Counted from the first letter of the stretch, positions 52,698-62,417 are shown. The stretch is DNA of 64,000 nt from Epichloe hybrida (GCA_019022495.1 JAFEKR010000014.1:434001-498000), one strand, 5' to 3'. Numbers and translations are program-made. Notes: generated from the sequence alone by a model not told the origin.

Positions 52698-52906
52698 TAT
52701 AAGAATAATAGTAGCTAGGTAAGAGATATAAGGGCTTTAGTATATTAACTAAAGCTTACTAAGTCTAAGTGTATTATATATATAAGTTACTAGCTTATAG
52801 CTAGTAGCTTACTAGTGTTATATAGGCCTAGCCCTAGGACGTGGCCTACTCGCGGAGTGTGCTAGTGCACTAGTGTTATAGGTGTTATTGTGCGTAGGGC
52901 CTCACA
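52698..52906 (+). repeat. LTR-like repeat B, longest copy
   Basis: Starts TATAAGAATAATAG (TGTGAGAACAATGG after RIP) and ends GCCTCACA. Relatives at 14815-14940 and 21110-21307. Its right half (52825-52906) keeps CpG sites. The flanking 5-mers (AGAAT, TAGCT) differ, which is expected if it is one LTR of a full element rather than a solo copy. Confidence 0.55.
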
Positions 52907-53400
52907 TAGCTTTATTACTATAATATACTTAAACTAATAAGAGAAAATATTTATTTATAGTTATAATAGGAATCTATAACCTTAAGATTATAGGCTTTAT
53001 AATCCTTATTATAAATGATTTAGGCTTAAAAAGGGTATTTACTCTTATATAAAGAGGTCTAATAGATATTCTCATTATTAGACTACCTATAATAAGTATT
53101 ACCTTACTAATATTATAATAATATAAAGCTTATAATAGCTATATAAGGATTATATTATTTACTACTAATATTATATATAAAACCTTTAAGACACTAATAG
53201 TCTTAAATTATAGTTATTATATCTTTAATTTACTAGTATTAGCCCTTAATTTAAGATATTAGGATAATATATAGTATTAATAGTATTTATAAGTCTATTA
53301 TAAATTCTCTTATAGTATAGCATTTATAGTAGTGTAAAACACAAGGAAAAAAAATTAGTATATAGAGGAAATTAGTAGTGTGAAATATATAAATTATAGG
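52907..53400. other. AT-rich relic up to the composition boundary
   Basis: RIP-type sequence with no recognised motif. The TpA-rich texture fades after about 53390. Confidence 0.5.
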
Positions 53401-53706
53401 AGGTTACTTCCCTTATAAATTTGCAGGCGTAGGTACTTCTTCCGTTTTAGGCCTAGTTACTACTACATGATTGAAAAATCACTACTGCATGTTTACGTGT
53501 TGCAATACTAGACCACATAGCGCCCCTAGCCGCACTAATAAATTATTAGAGCCACTGCGTACAGACTAATCCGTATTACAAAGTGGGCTTCTTTGTCCCG
53601 CCGCTCCCGCATTGTTGGCTTTGAGGTATTTCTCACACTCGTGCCACGCCCCACTTTCACATGATGTGAGTCACATCGAGAAAAGAGAGCTTCACCTTGT
53701 AATAGG
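53401..53706. other. Transition zone and likely promoter region
   Basis: Composition moves from AT-rich, RIP-like to balanced within about 100-200 bp. CpG dinucleotides reappear from 53430 on. No ORF seen. It lies directly upstream of the hypothetical gene, so probably holds its promoter. Confidence 0.5.
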
Positions 53707-54942
53707 ATGGGGGAGGTGGGGGTGCTGAGTCAACCAGACTCAGATTATTCGGGCCAGTGCGTCCTTGAAAGTGGCAAACAGCTCGTTCTCCCTTCACACC
53801 GTAGTGTTCTTCAAATCCGGCGAAAGAAGATGGCGCCTACGATGCTATTGCGATCGAGCGACACGCAGCAGCATGTCGATTCCGAAGCTGAACCCGAAAA
53901 ATCCTGCGGGGCAGTAACAAAAAGTGAGACGGGAATTCATGTTGGCGACAGGGAAGCCAAACGTGCTTGTTTGAATGGAAGTCTACGACGACCTCGACTG
54001 CGTCCTGGTGGACCTGAGACTGGTTCCATCAGCGCGCTTCTGCGGGGTCATGAAATGCGTCAAGTCTACGTGCCACCAATCATTTGGAACGAAACTCAGC
54101 TGCAAATTCTGGACATTGAATTTCAAGGAACCTTGACAATGTCAGAACAGACTGCGGCCGAACAGGACGAGCGACCGAAAGAATCGACCGAAGGGGGAAC
54201 AGAGCAACAGTCAGAGCCTGGATGGACCACCAAAGATTGGCTCGACGGACTATACGATCTCAGAACATTTTATAGCCCGGAAATACATCGATCAGCCGTT
54301 CAGGAAATGCTGGCGAAACTTGACATCGTAGAGTCACCGTACGTTGTCGGGCCTGCCTCACGAGATTTAGACAGGTAGCAGAAGCTGACAGGTTGTGATT
54401 TTAGGATCGATGAGATCAAATGGCGTCGAGTTCACGACAACAAGCTCAGACCTGATGAGATCGCCTTTCGATTCGGGGGCAAGCGTGTTGGCCGGCTTGC
54501 AACGGGAGGCGTCTATGATTCGAAGTCTGGGATACCATGCCTCGCTTACCTGAATTTTTGGACAATATCCCAGCTCAGGATGCAGCATCTCACGAGGAAA
54601 AGCAATAAGGTACGGCCGTTCCGATTAAAGAACGAACACGAAGACCCCTATATTGCCAGTGTCCTTATTGGATTAGCGCAAGAGCAACTATCGCGAGGAG
54701 GCAGTACGAGCGAGGCAAAGGAACAGGTGGTGCACGTGCTTGGGATACCGGGCGTTCTGGCTCGGCATATTTACTTTTACAAGGCGGTTATACCGCGGGA
54801 GTTCCTTAGGAAATTGGAGAGCCCGTCAGAAGCTGTCGAATGCGGCAAGTTAACAGTTCGCTACCTTGAGTTCAGTTTGCGTGATCTTCCGACAGCGGCA
54901 GAGTGCCTATGGCGAGTCTTGAAGGATCATTGCGCGTCTTAG
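53707..54942 (+). CDS. Hypothetical protein, two exons
   Basis: Exon 1 53707-54338, intron 54339-54404 (66 nt, GTACGT...TTTTAG with a CTGAC branch-like site), exon 2 54405-54942. The join is in frame and gives 389 residues; an alternative start at 53830 (AAGATGG context) would give 348. A 30-nt intron suggested by a later GT is too short. The N-terminal 130 residues are polar and low-complexity. The C-terminal half (from about residue 185) is more structured, with a W-L-D-G-L-Y-D-L-R block, an I-D-E-I-K-W-R-R segment just after the splice, and D-P-Y-I-A-S-V-L-I-G-L-A-Q near residue 292. No signal peptide, membrane segment or catalytic motif was recognised, and I cannot name a family. It is the first intact gene beside the repeat block and shows no RIP stops. 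Confidence 0.75.
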
Positions 54943-55094
54943 ATACACAACTCTCGCTAACAGATAGTTGATACGGAGTACCTCAAACCACACAATTCCC
55001 ACATGGACCTATGTACTGCTGCTCGTCCAGCCTGATTATCGCGTCGGCTCGACCTTGAGTCCCTCCTGCCTGTCACAAGAGCCCAAAGTTCAGT

Positions 55095-55562
55095 CTAGTT
55101 GGAGCAAAGAGTCAAGGTCACGTCTGCTCCATGGTGGCAATTCTTGACCTGACTACCGGCCGGCGGGGTTCCTTCGGGCCACACAATAGAAGGGCACGAT
55201 GTGTCGGCGGCGCCCTCAACCAGCTTGTGTCCAGCAAAGGCGTCTCCGAAGACATCGCTGAGGTCATACCAGACCGCACCGTCCCTCAAATTATAGGCGA
55301 ACACGGTCTGCGGCTTGCCTGTGAATAAGCCATCAGCCTCGCGGGTGATCTTGAGGACGTGACCGCCGGCCTCGGGGTCCCGGGCGAAACGCTCCGAGTA
55401 GGATTCGCCCTTCTTGATGGTGCCGCCGGGAGACAAGTCGCTGCCAACTGACCATACCGTCACTGGGAAGGCGCAGTTGTTCTTGACTGTGGCATTGCCG
55501 ATGGCCGAAACAGCGCCGGCAAATGCAAAGCTGACACACAGGCCTTTGGCGTGACCGAGCAT
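55095..55562 (-). CDS. BYS1-family secreted protein
   Basis: 155 residues in one exon. An N-terminal signal peptide (about residues 1-20, ending A-V-S-A) precedes the mature domain. The domain follows the BYS1 (Blastomyces yeast-phase-specific) pattern: V-K-N-N-C near residue 30, V-W-S-V-G, a Y-S-E-R-F block, G-G-x-x-L-K-I-T, F-A-Y-N-L, W-Y-D-L-S-D-V-F-G-D-x-F-A-G, and the final T-L-T-L-C. Cysteines near 30, 123, 142 and 153 could form disulfides. The family is thaumatin-like in size, secreted or wall-associated, and of unknown biochemical role. Upstream (55705-55740) lies a hexanucleotide repeat. Assignment is strong from motif order. Confidence 0.88.
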   Translation of the reverse strand: MLGHAKGLCVSFAFAGAVSAIGNATVKNNCAFPVTVWSVGSDLSPGGTIKKGESYSERFARDPEAGGHVLKITREADGLFTGKPQTVFAYNLRDGAVWYDLSDVFGDAFAGHKLVEGAADTSCPSIVWPEGTPPAGSQVKNCHHGADVTLTLCSN

Positions 55563-55707
55563 TGTTTAGTGGAAGAATCGGGAGGCTGCTGCTCCTTATT
55601 TGGGAAGATGGGAGGCAAGGGATAAAATTGTTCTGCACGAATCCAGTTTCTCTCTGCCGAGGGTATGGGTGCCTTTTATGCCATCGAGGCTGTCTTGTGT
55701 GTGTTCT

Positions 55708-55741
<34 letters not shown>

Positions 55742-56810
55742 CTTGGCAGTGGCGACAAAATAACTCACTCTGCAGACTCGAGCCGGAAGTTCTCCCGTCT
55801 TTGACCGTACCCTGATTGTTTGCTCTGACGGTCGGTCCATGTAATTCCAGGCTTGCATCAGCGATGCTGGAGTGGAACATGGCCGACTGGCCGCTTGCAA
55901 TTGTTACCCTGGCGTCGCACGCATCTTGCAGTGCGAATGAGTCACATGCGGCTTCATAGCTGACCGGATGCGAGGCTCCATGCTGTTGCAAAAAAAGAAA
56001 AGACATGCCCCGACGCTGAGTATCGTGTTTAGAACGGGTGGGCAAGTCTTTATGTGGGGGATCGGCAAGGCTACCGAGGTACAGCGTCGGGATGACATGG
56101 CAGATGGCGCGACAAGTGGCTCCATTGACGCATAATAGGTGCATACTGATTACATGAATAAATACGGATTACGGAGTAGTCCCGACACAGTTTCCCGACA
56201 CAGTCTCCATCAGACCATTCAGGATCAAAGTTGATGAGTGGGTCCGTGTCTGCCAGAGCGGCAACCACGTGAAGATTCATTCGCGAAGCAAGTCGGCTTT
56301 TGCCGAAGAGTTGTGAGTCGTTGCCGAAAGCATGACATGACACCTCTCCCTCTCCTGACACGGGTGAAACAAGCGGCTTGGCGGCGACTTGATTCGACTC
56401 GCTCGGACGCCTTGACGCGCACGAAACTTTTTCTCTCTTGCCACCCCGGCCGGCGTTGGAAGCCGCCGATTGACGATGCGAACCTTTTTTTTTTTTAACG
56501 AAAAGGCAGCATTTGTCGCGACTCGTTCAACCGTGTTTCGCTTGTGAATGTGAACGTGAATGTGCAGGAAAGGTGCGAAACCTGAATCGCCTTCTCGTCT
56601 CTCAAGTCAGTCCTGGACTTGGGGGAAAATTTACTATTAATATCCGCGACCACGTTGATGATTGACTTGACTTGACTTGCACAGCTGGAGAGCAAATAAA
56701 AAGCCGCCCATCCATCACATCTTCTTGTCTTACACGATCAAAACCGCTTCATCTCTTTCCAAATCCAAAAGACCCGATTAAGACTGTTCCCTGTTCAACC
56801 CCAACCCGAC
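55563..56810. other. Intergenic region, no gene supported
   Basis: 1.25 kb between divergently placed genes. It contains a hexamer microsatellite (55705-55740). Several ORFs overlap each other here on both strands, but none has a signal peptide, domain or splice support, and they are of a size expected by chance. It probably holds the promoters of the BYS1 gene and the small secreted protein. Confidence 0.6.
55705..55741 (+). repeat. (GGTTCT)n hexamer microsatellite
   Basis: About six units of GGTTCT/CTGGTT just upstream of the BYS1-family gene, about 150 bp from its start codon. Confidence 0.95.
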
Positions 56811-57174
56811 ATGATGAGAAACTTGAGCATCGCCCTGGTCGCCTCCCTTGCCGCCTTTGCGGCAGCGACGCCGCTCAGGGACCCCGGCTGTAAGTGATTC
56901 GCCGCCAAAGTAATAGATGCCCGAGCCCCCCCCCCGTTCACAACTGACTCCGACGTCAGCAGCATCCAGGACGGGAAATAGAGGCCAGAATATTGCCGAG
57001 GATGCCGTCAGACTGAGCGATAGTATTGCCGGGACGTCCAGGACAGGGAAAGGAGGCGATGACATTGCCAAGAATGCCGTCAATCTGGGCGCTAGTATTA
57101 CCGATACCGCGCTTAGTCTGGGCGGCCTCTTGGGTCGTCGTGACGAGGGAGAGGACGACGACGGCGACAACTAG
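56811..57174 (+). CDS. Small secreted protein with internal duplication
   Basis: Exon 1 56811-56889, intron 56890-56959 (GTAAGT...GTCAG), exon 2 56960-57174; 97 residues. The first ~20 residues are a clear signal peptide (hydrophobic A/L core, A-A-A-T before P-L-R). The mature part is two copies of a 24-residue unit, residues 29-52 and 53-76. Each starts S-R-T-G and has an I-A-x-x-A-V-x-L core. A G-L-L-G linker, a dibasic R-R (86-87) and an acidic tail follow. There are no cysteines. The acceptor is a tandem CAGCAG, so splicing could add or drop one Ala. No known family. The R-R followed by an acidic tail could be a Kex2-type site (inference). It may be an effector-like or wall protein. Confidence 0.75.
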
Positions 57175-57577
57175 AGGCTTTTTTTTTTTTTTTTTCTCAC
57201 ATGGAAAAAGAAGCGCGCTTTGGGCTACTGCGCGACTACGCGACTGAGGGATATTAGTGATTTGAGAGGGAAAAAAAATAAAACTGCTCCGTGGCTATAC
57301 CTTGTTTGTTCTTTGTTCTTCCGTGCATGTCCCTTGTCCAGTTTGGTCCGTGGGATGGGAAAAGATGATGCGATGGCGGGGCGCTGTTACGTGCTTTTTT
57401 TTCCACGGCGGCCGCGCATTCTGGCAAAAGGTTAATCCCACACCCCGGGGGAAGCCACCGGCACGCACGCCTTGGCCAGCATATCTTTTAAGTAGCCGTC
57501 TCGTTCCGTCTCGTTGGCGATGGGATGGGGCCGAGGAGCTTAAGTCTGGCAACCCTTTGTCGGATACGACTTCGAAA
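57175..57577. promoter_or_regulatory. Intergenic/promoter region of the monooxygenase gene
   Basis: 403 bp with a T run after the small secreted protein (57178-57195) and mixed sequence before the ATG at 57578. No ORF of merit. Probably holds a terminator for the upstream gene and the promoter of the monooxygenase. Confidence 0.45.
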
Positions 57578-59553
57578 ATGGCCAGTCTGGAGGCTGAGGC
57601 GAGCCCGATGAGCCAACCGGCACTGCACCCGGCAGGGACTTCTTTGCTCAGCGGGGACAAGCCAGGAGGGTCCGGTTTCTCATACGGCAACAATCACATG
57701 CCGCTTGTGAACAGGTTCATCGACGAGCCCCGGGCTCTCAGAGTGGCAGTCATCGGAGGGGGCTTGGCTGGGATCCTCGCCGGCATCCTGTTGCCGGCCA
57801 AAGTACCGGGCATCCAGTTGCAGATTTTCGAAAAGAACCAAGACTTTGTGCGTGTTTTTGAAAAAAAAAAAAAAAAAAAAAAAAACCCGATGTCGCGTCG
57901 CGTCACGACTTGGGAATTTTGGATTTGGATTTGTTGAAGCGAGTCGAGAGAAGAACTGATTCTAACTTGACGATGACCAGGGCGGTACTTGGCTGGAAAA
58001 CGTATACCCCGGCGTGCGCTGCGACATACCCTCGCACGTCTACCAGTCGACATTTGCGCCGAAGAAGGACTGGTCCGACAAGTTCGCCCCGGGAGCGGAG
58101 ATCAGGGATTACTGGCAATCCGTGGCGCGCGAGTACGGCGTCTACGAGCTTGCCAAGTTCCGGCACCGCGTCCGTGCCGCGGCCTGGCGCTCCTCGGCCG
58201 GCGTCTGGGCGTTGGAGGTGGTGGAGGAAGGGACGGGTTCGGTCCTGGAGCGGGATTTCGACTTCGTCATCTCGGCCACCGGGCTGTTCAACGACTGGAA
58301 GATGCCCGAGTACGAGGGCCTGTCGGACTACAAGGGCCACCTGCGGCACGCCTCGAACTGGGACCCCTCGTACGACCCGGCCGGCAGGTCGGTGGCCGTC
58401 ATCGGCAACGGCGCGAGCGGGATCCAGATCGTGGCGAACCTGGCGGGCAAAGGTGTCCCGGCTCGACCACTACGCCCGGAGCAAGACGTGGATAGCTACC
58501 ACCAGCAGCTGGGCCGGCGACGACAGGAGCCTCGAGGCGCAGCCGATACCGGACGCGGAGCAGAGAGCGTTCCGCCGACGACGAGCAGGCGTACCTCGGG
58601 TTCCGGAAAGCCGTCGAGGACAAGTACTGGAGGCGGTTCGACACCTTCTTCAGGGGCACCGCCGAGAATTCCGAGCTCAGGGAGAGCTTCACCAAGACGA
58701 TGACGCAGCGGCTGGCGGCGGCGGCTTCCAGGCCGGAGCTCGCGGGCCGACTGGTGCCAGACTTCTCGCCCAACTGTCGCCGGCTGACTCCCGGGCCGGG
58801 GTACCTGGAGGCGATTGTGCGGGAGGACGTGGACCTGGGTCCAGACCAGGATCCGGCGCTTCACCGAGACGGGCATCGAGACGGACGACGGGAGGCACCG
58901 GGCCGTGGACGCCGTCATCTGCGCCACCGGGTCGCGGCCGGACCTGATCCCGTCGTTTCCCATAACCGCCCGCGGGAAAACTCTCGGCGACCTGTGGAGG
59001 CCGGACGGAGGAGACCACGGCTTCCCGTACACGTACCTCGGTGTCGCGGCCCCGGGGTTCCCCAACCTGTTGTTCCTGCACGGCCCGCACGGCACGGCGC
59101 CGTCCGGGACCAGTCCCCCACGCCGTCGAGTCGCAGCTGACGTACCTCGCCAAGATGCTGCGCAAGGCGTCCCGGGAGGGCATCAAGTCCATCGACGCCG
59201 ATGCCAAGGCCGCCGACGACTTTGTGCAGTACTGCGACGCCTTCTTCGCCACCACGGTGCTTTCGGACAATTGCAGCTCATGGTACAACGGAGCGACGCC
59301 CGGAGGTCGTGTCTACGGCATCTGGCCGGGCAGTGCGGCGCATCTGAGCGCCGTGAGGAAGGAGCCCAGATGGGAGGACTTCAACTACGAGCACCTGGGG
59401 GACGGGGGGGGGGGGAACAGATTCGCCTGGCACTTTGGGAACGGCAAGACCAGAAAAGAGGTAGATCCGCAGTCCGACATGACATGTTATCTGCAGAAGC
59501 CGGGCGACGTGAAGCTGGAAGAGCTGTATGAAAAATGGTGGGAGCTGCCCTGA
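57578..59553 (+). pseudogene. Baeyer-Villiger-type flavin monooxygenase with four +1 frameshifts
   Basis: FAD/NADPH-dependent monooxygenase that inserts oxygen next to a ketone or oxidises a heteroatom; substrate unknown. Exon 1 is 57578-57847. The intron is 57848-57980 (133 nt, GTGCGT...CCAG, with 25 A inside). Exon 2 is 57981-59553. The FAD Rossmann motif V-I-G-G-G-L-A-G is in exon 1; G-G-T-W-L-E-N follows the splice. The BVMO fingerprint Y-K-G-H-L-R-H-A-S-N-W-D is near 58330-58365, and the NADPH motif V-I-G-N-G-A-S-G near 58400. The frame then shifts by +1 at four places: AAA 58449-58451, CC 58572-58573, GGG 58837-58839 and CCCCC 59115-59119. Ignoring one base at each gives exactly an intact frame of about 612 residues, a normal family length. 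As written the gene is broken; homopolymer sequencing error is an equal explanation. It is not RIP-mutated. Confidence 0.85.
57861..57885 (+). repeat. Poly-A run in intron
   Basis: 25 consecutive A within the monooxygenase intron. Confidence 0.97.
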
Positions 59554-59583
59554 CGTAGAAAGATGAGAAGTTGCCGCAACGGC

Positions 59584-59588
<5 letters not shown>

Positions 59589-59640
<52 letters not shown>
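59589..59640 (+). repeat. (TA)26 microsatellite
   Basis: 52 bp of pure TA dinucleotide just after the monooxygenase stop, in the 202-bp gap between convergent genes. Confidence 0.97.
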
Positions 59641-59646
<6 letters not shown>

Positions 59647-59755
59647 TACACGGGGAGGGGGGGGCAGAAGCACCCCTGCCACGAGCGAAGCAAGGCAAGA
59701 CCCGTAATAGATTTCGGGGGGGGGGTGCGTGCGCTTGCTTGCTTGCTTGCCGTCA

Positions 59756-60322
59756 TCAACAAGCGCCCTGCGACGCCCGAGGAACACGATGCAGCTCCCA
59801 CAGCACAAACTCGGCCTCGTCGCCCCCGCCCTTCCCATCATCCAGGAGACGTGTGCCGATGTTGGTGAAGCCCAGCCTGGAGGGGACCCGGGAGCTGCGG
59901 TCGTTGAGCCGGGCGTGCCTGATCTGAACATGCCGGGCGCCGAGCTCGAACGCGGCCCCGGCCAGCAACGCCGTGGCCCGAGTCGCGAGGCCGCGGCCCG
60001 TCGCGCCCGTGGCGAGCCAGTATCCTATCTCGAGCGTGAGCGGCTTCTTGGTGAGCGGCTGCATCAGGCCGAACGACCCGCTCGGCCGGCCGTCGACGAG
60101 GATCGCGTAGTCGTACTGCCGGCCGGACTCCCACGACTCCGTCGTGAAGTGCAGGAATTGCCGCGCCTCCTGGATGCCGTAGCCGTGGGCGGCCCAGGGC
60201 ATCCAGGGAGAAAGCTCGGCCATGGAGCTGCTGGCTGCTGCGTGCAGCGCCGCTGCGTCGGACGACTGCCACCGACGCAGATGCACGTCTCCGTCCGCGA
60301 GCTGCTCGGGGGGGCGATGCAT
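59756..60322 (-). CDS. GNAT family N-acetyltransferase (RimJ/RimL-like)
   Basis: 188 residues from the Met at 60322. An upstream in-frame ATG at 60400 would add 26 basic residues that do not belong to the fold. The start H-L-R-R-W, the I-G-Y-W-L strand (about residues 99-103) followed by A-T-G-A-T-G-R-G-L-A-T (acetyl-CoA pyrophosphate loop, 104-114), and R-L-N-x-x-S-x-x-V-x-x-x-L-G-F (138-152) are the RimJ/RimL-type GNAT pattern. It would transfer acetyl from acetyl-CoA to an amine, either a protein N-terminus or a small molecule; the substrate cannot be told. Probably cytosolic, no signal peptide. Convergent with the monooxygenase gene. Confidence 0.85.
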   Translation of the reverse strand: MHRPPEQLADGDVHLRRWQSSDAAALHAAASSSMAELSPWMPWAAHGYGIQEARQFLHFTTESWESGRQYDYAILVDGRPSGSFGLMQPLTKKPLTLEIGYWLATGATGRGLATRATALLAGAAFELGARHVQIRHARLNDRSSRVPSRLGFTNIGTRLLDDGKGGGDEAEFVLWELHRVPRASQGAC

Positions 60323-60545
60323 CCTCTCTCTCTCTTTTCCTGCCTTGGTACGACGGGTTCTGGCGGCGGTGTGCGTGTCTTGTTTTGATTCGGGGAACAA
60401 ACGCCAGAGGTTGAACTCTTTTGGTCGGGAGCACGCAGTGATGGGGAGTCAGCGCGACAATACCTTCTAGGCCCACGGAGTACTTGAACTGTGGTTCCGG
60501 CTATATATAGTTGTTTTGACGAGAGATGCTTATCCAATCACAGCA

Positions 60546-60617
60546 TCCGGTATGGTGTAGTGGCTAACATCGCTCGCTCTCACCGAGCAGCCCAGGGTTC
60601 GATTCCCTGTACCGGAG
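60546..60617 (+). tRNA. tRNA-Glu (anticodon CUC)
   Basis: 72 nt without intron. Acceptor stem TCCGGTA/TACCGGA (7 bp, perfect), D stem GTGT/ACAT, anticodon stem GCTCG/CGAGC with loop CTCTCAC giving anticodon CTC, T stem CAGGG/CCCTG with loop TTCGATT, discriminator G. B box GGTTCGATTCC is present. Reads GAG codons. A T10 run follows at 60637-60646. Confidence 0.95.
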
Positions 60618-60636
60618 TCAGCGAGAATGTGACTGC

Positions 60637-60646
60637 TTTTTTTTTT
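60637..60646 (+). terminator. RNA polymerase III terminator
   Basis: Ten T residues 20 nt after the tRNA-Glu, as expected for Pol III termination. Confidence 0.85.
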
Positions 60647-60788
60647 GGCTTTTTGCGGGGCGACTTTCAAGCCTTTTAAAGATTCCTTCCTAGTCATTTC
60701 TCACATCGAACTTGAACTCATGATTGATGAAGCTTCTCATAATAATAGCCATGTGCAATATAATATAGTGTGTCCCCCGTCTATTATG

Positions 60789-61646
60789 TTACGCATTCCC
60801 AGACTTGGGCCTGTACCGAACCCGGGACGGGCACTTCCCGCCGCTGGTCCCGCCGGGCTGAGAAGCCACAAACCCGCCGGCCTGCAGCGACCCCCGCACG
60901 TTGAAATGGTACCACACCTGGTTCAGCACGTCGCCCTCGCAGCCGAGCGTGACCCGGGCGCCGTGCCGCCCCGCGAGCGCGCCCTGCACCCTGTCGAGCC
61001 CGTAGGTACTGCCCGCCGAGGGGTGGATGCCTGCGTCGGCGAGCCACCGGTACGTGGGCAGCCTCCTGAACAGCCCGACCGTCGTCTGGAAGAAGTCGAC
61101 GGCCTCCTCCCGGGGCCTGTAGCCGCCGCCGCCGCCGCCGTAGCACCGGGGGTCGAGCGAGCTGACGCACGTGCCGTGCTTGCCCCACTCGTGCCGCCAG
61201 AGCGCCTCGTCGTGGCCCCCGCCGTCCTTCCAGAACGTCCTCATGTAGCCAAGGGTTTCCGAGGCTGACGCGCCCCCGGACGAGAGAATCTGCTCAATGT
61301 CCGGGTAGGCTCTCGATGGGTCGCACCGCGCGGGGAACGAGCCGTCGCAGTTGTCGGGCCACAGGCCGTGAATGGTCCAGGAATCTAAATGAGATCAGAT
61401 CTACTGAGTAGGTGGGGAGGGCCCGGGAGAAATATGTACATACGTACCTGATGGGCCGGTGTCGGGCTGGGTGTCCCAGAACTGCGTCTGGAGGATCTGT
61501 CCGGCGGGGAGGAAGCAACATGTGTTTTCCACGGCCGTCTGGTTGTGGCAGGATAGTGGGACATCTGCCGGACAGGTCGGGGGCGAGGCGGCAGCGAGAC
61601 CTGCGAGAGCCGCGAGAGCGGCTGAGCATCGGAGTAGAGCCGTCAT
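60789..61646 (-). CDS. Secreted ribonuclease T2
   Basis: Exon 1 61646-61448, intron 61447-61385 (63 nt, GTACGT...TTTAG), exon 2 61384-60789; 264 residues. A signal peptide of about 20 residues (A-A-L-A-G-L-A-A-A-S) leads to a mature enzyme. It carries both RNase T2 active-site segments: W-T-I-H-G-L-W-P-D-N-C (catalytic His72) and R-H-E-W-G-K-H-G-T-C (His131, Glu132, His136). The splice recreates the conserved D-S before W-T-I-H-G. The many cysteines fit the family's disulfides. The enzyme cleaves single-stranded RNA through 2',3'-cyclic phosphates, extracellularly or in the vacuole. A poly-Gly run (CCG repeat, near 61122-61140) sits after the second motif and is an unusual loop expansion. Confidence 0.95.
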
Positions 61647-62417
61647 TTTTTTTTTTTATTCCCTCCTTTGGCAACTTTACTTGAACTGAAGGATGGAGAG
61701 TGGAGTGGTGGGGTTATGGGCGGTGATGTGTGATGAGTGATGTGAGCAAGCAAGCTGACCATCTCACGACTTTGCCAGTCCCCCGACCATGGGCCACGTT
61801 CGCCTCTTATACACGACCCATCTCCCGAGCATTCATTACCCATCATCAGCGGAAACTCGTGACCCCGAGGGTTTGCTTCACCCTTTGCTCAACGTGGCGT
61901 GCGTAACAGGTAACACGATTTGTCGGACTGCTGGACTCATCCGGTAGGTGTCATTGATCAGCACACAGGGTTACGTTACCCAGCGGGATGCAATCAACGA
62001 ACGGGCTTATTACGCAGAGGGATGGATGGCGGCGGCGGCGGCGGCGGCGGCGGCGGGGTCACCGATCAGCGGCCACGTTGCCCGAAACAGACTCGGCGGT
62101 GGTATGTACTGGACTTTTGGCCGTCATCATCTGCAACTCGTATCCTCTATGAGAAGGCCGTCAGGATCTGCAAATCGTCTCCTCCATGACAAGGTAAATA
62201 AGCCCGGACGCGGCTGCGGGTGGGACGTTGATGGACCGGGGGGAGGTAGGCAGTAGAGTAGGTAGTAGGTACGCGTATTGTGCTGTCAATTTCCTCATGC
62301 TCGAGGGAGCGTCAACCCCGAGCGGTGTGTATACAGGCAATGTGCGAGAATTTCATACATTGCATCTAACTTGAATAATCCGGCTCATGTCCCATCACAT
62401 CAATCGCACCCGTCTCG
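61647..62417. other. Intergenic region, no gene supported
   Basis: About 770 bp upstream of RNase T2 and downstream of the phosphodiesterase. It contains a GGC trinucleotide run (62028-62057) and a TATA-like TTATACA on the minus-strand promoter side (near 61808-61815). Small ORFs overlap the GGC run but lack support. Confidence 0.5.
62028..62057 (+). repeat. (GGC)n trinucleotide run
   Basis: About ten GGC units in non-coding DNA between RNase T2 and the phosphodiesterase gene. Confidence 0.95.

Noticed and set aside
55596..56144. 182-codon minus-strand ORF upstream of the BYS1 gene
   Set aside because: Runs through the hexamer microsatellite, no domain or signal peptide, and overlaps several equally open frames.
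56778..57170. 130-codon ORF on the minus strand opposite the small secreted protein
   Set aside because: It is the antisense shadow of a GC-rich coding exon. The plus-strand model has a signal peptide and a proper intron.
58440..59130. Extra introns explaining the monooxygenase frame changes
   Set aside because: No GT-AG pair is needed or present at the shift points. Protein similarity is continuous across each, with only one surplus base.
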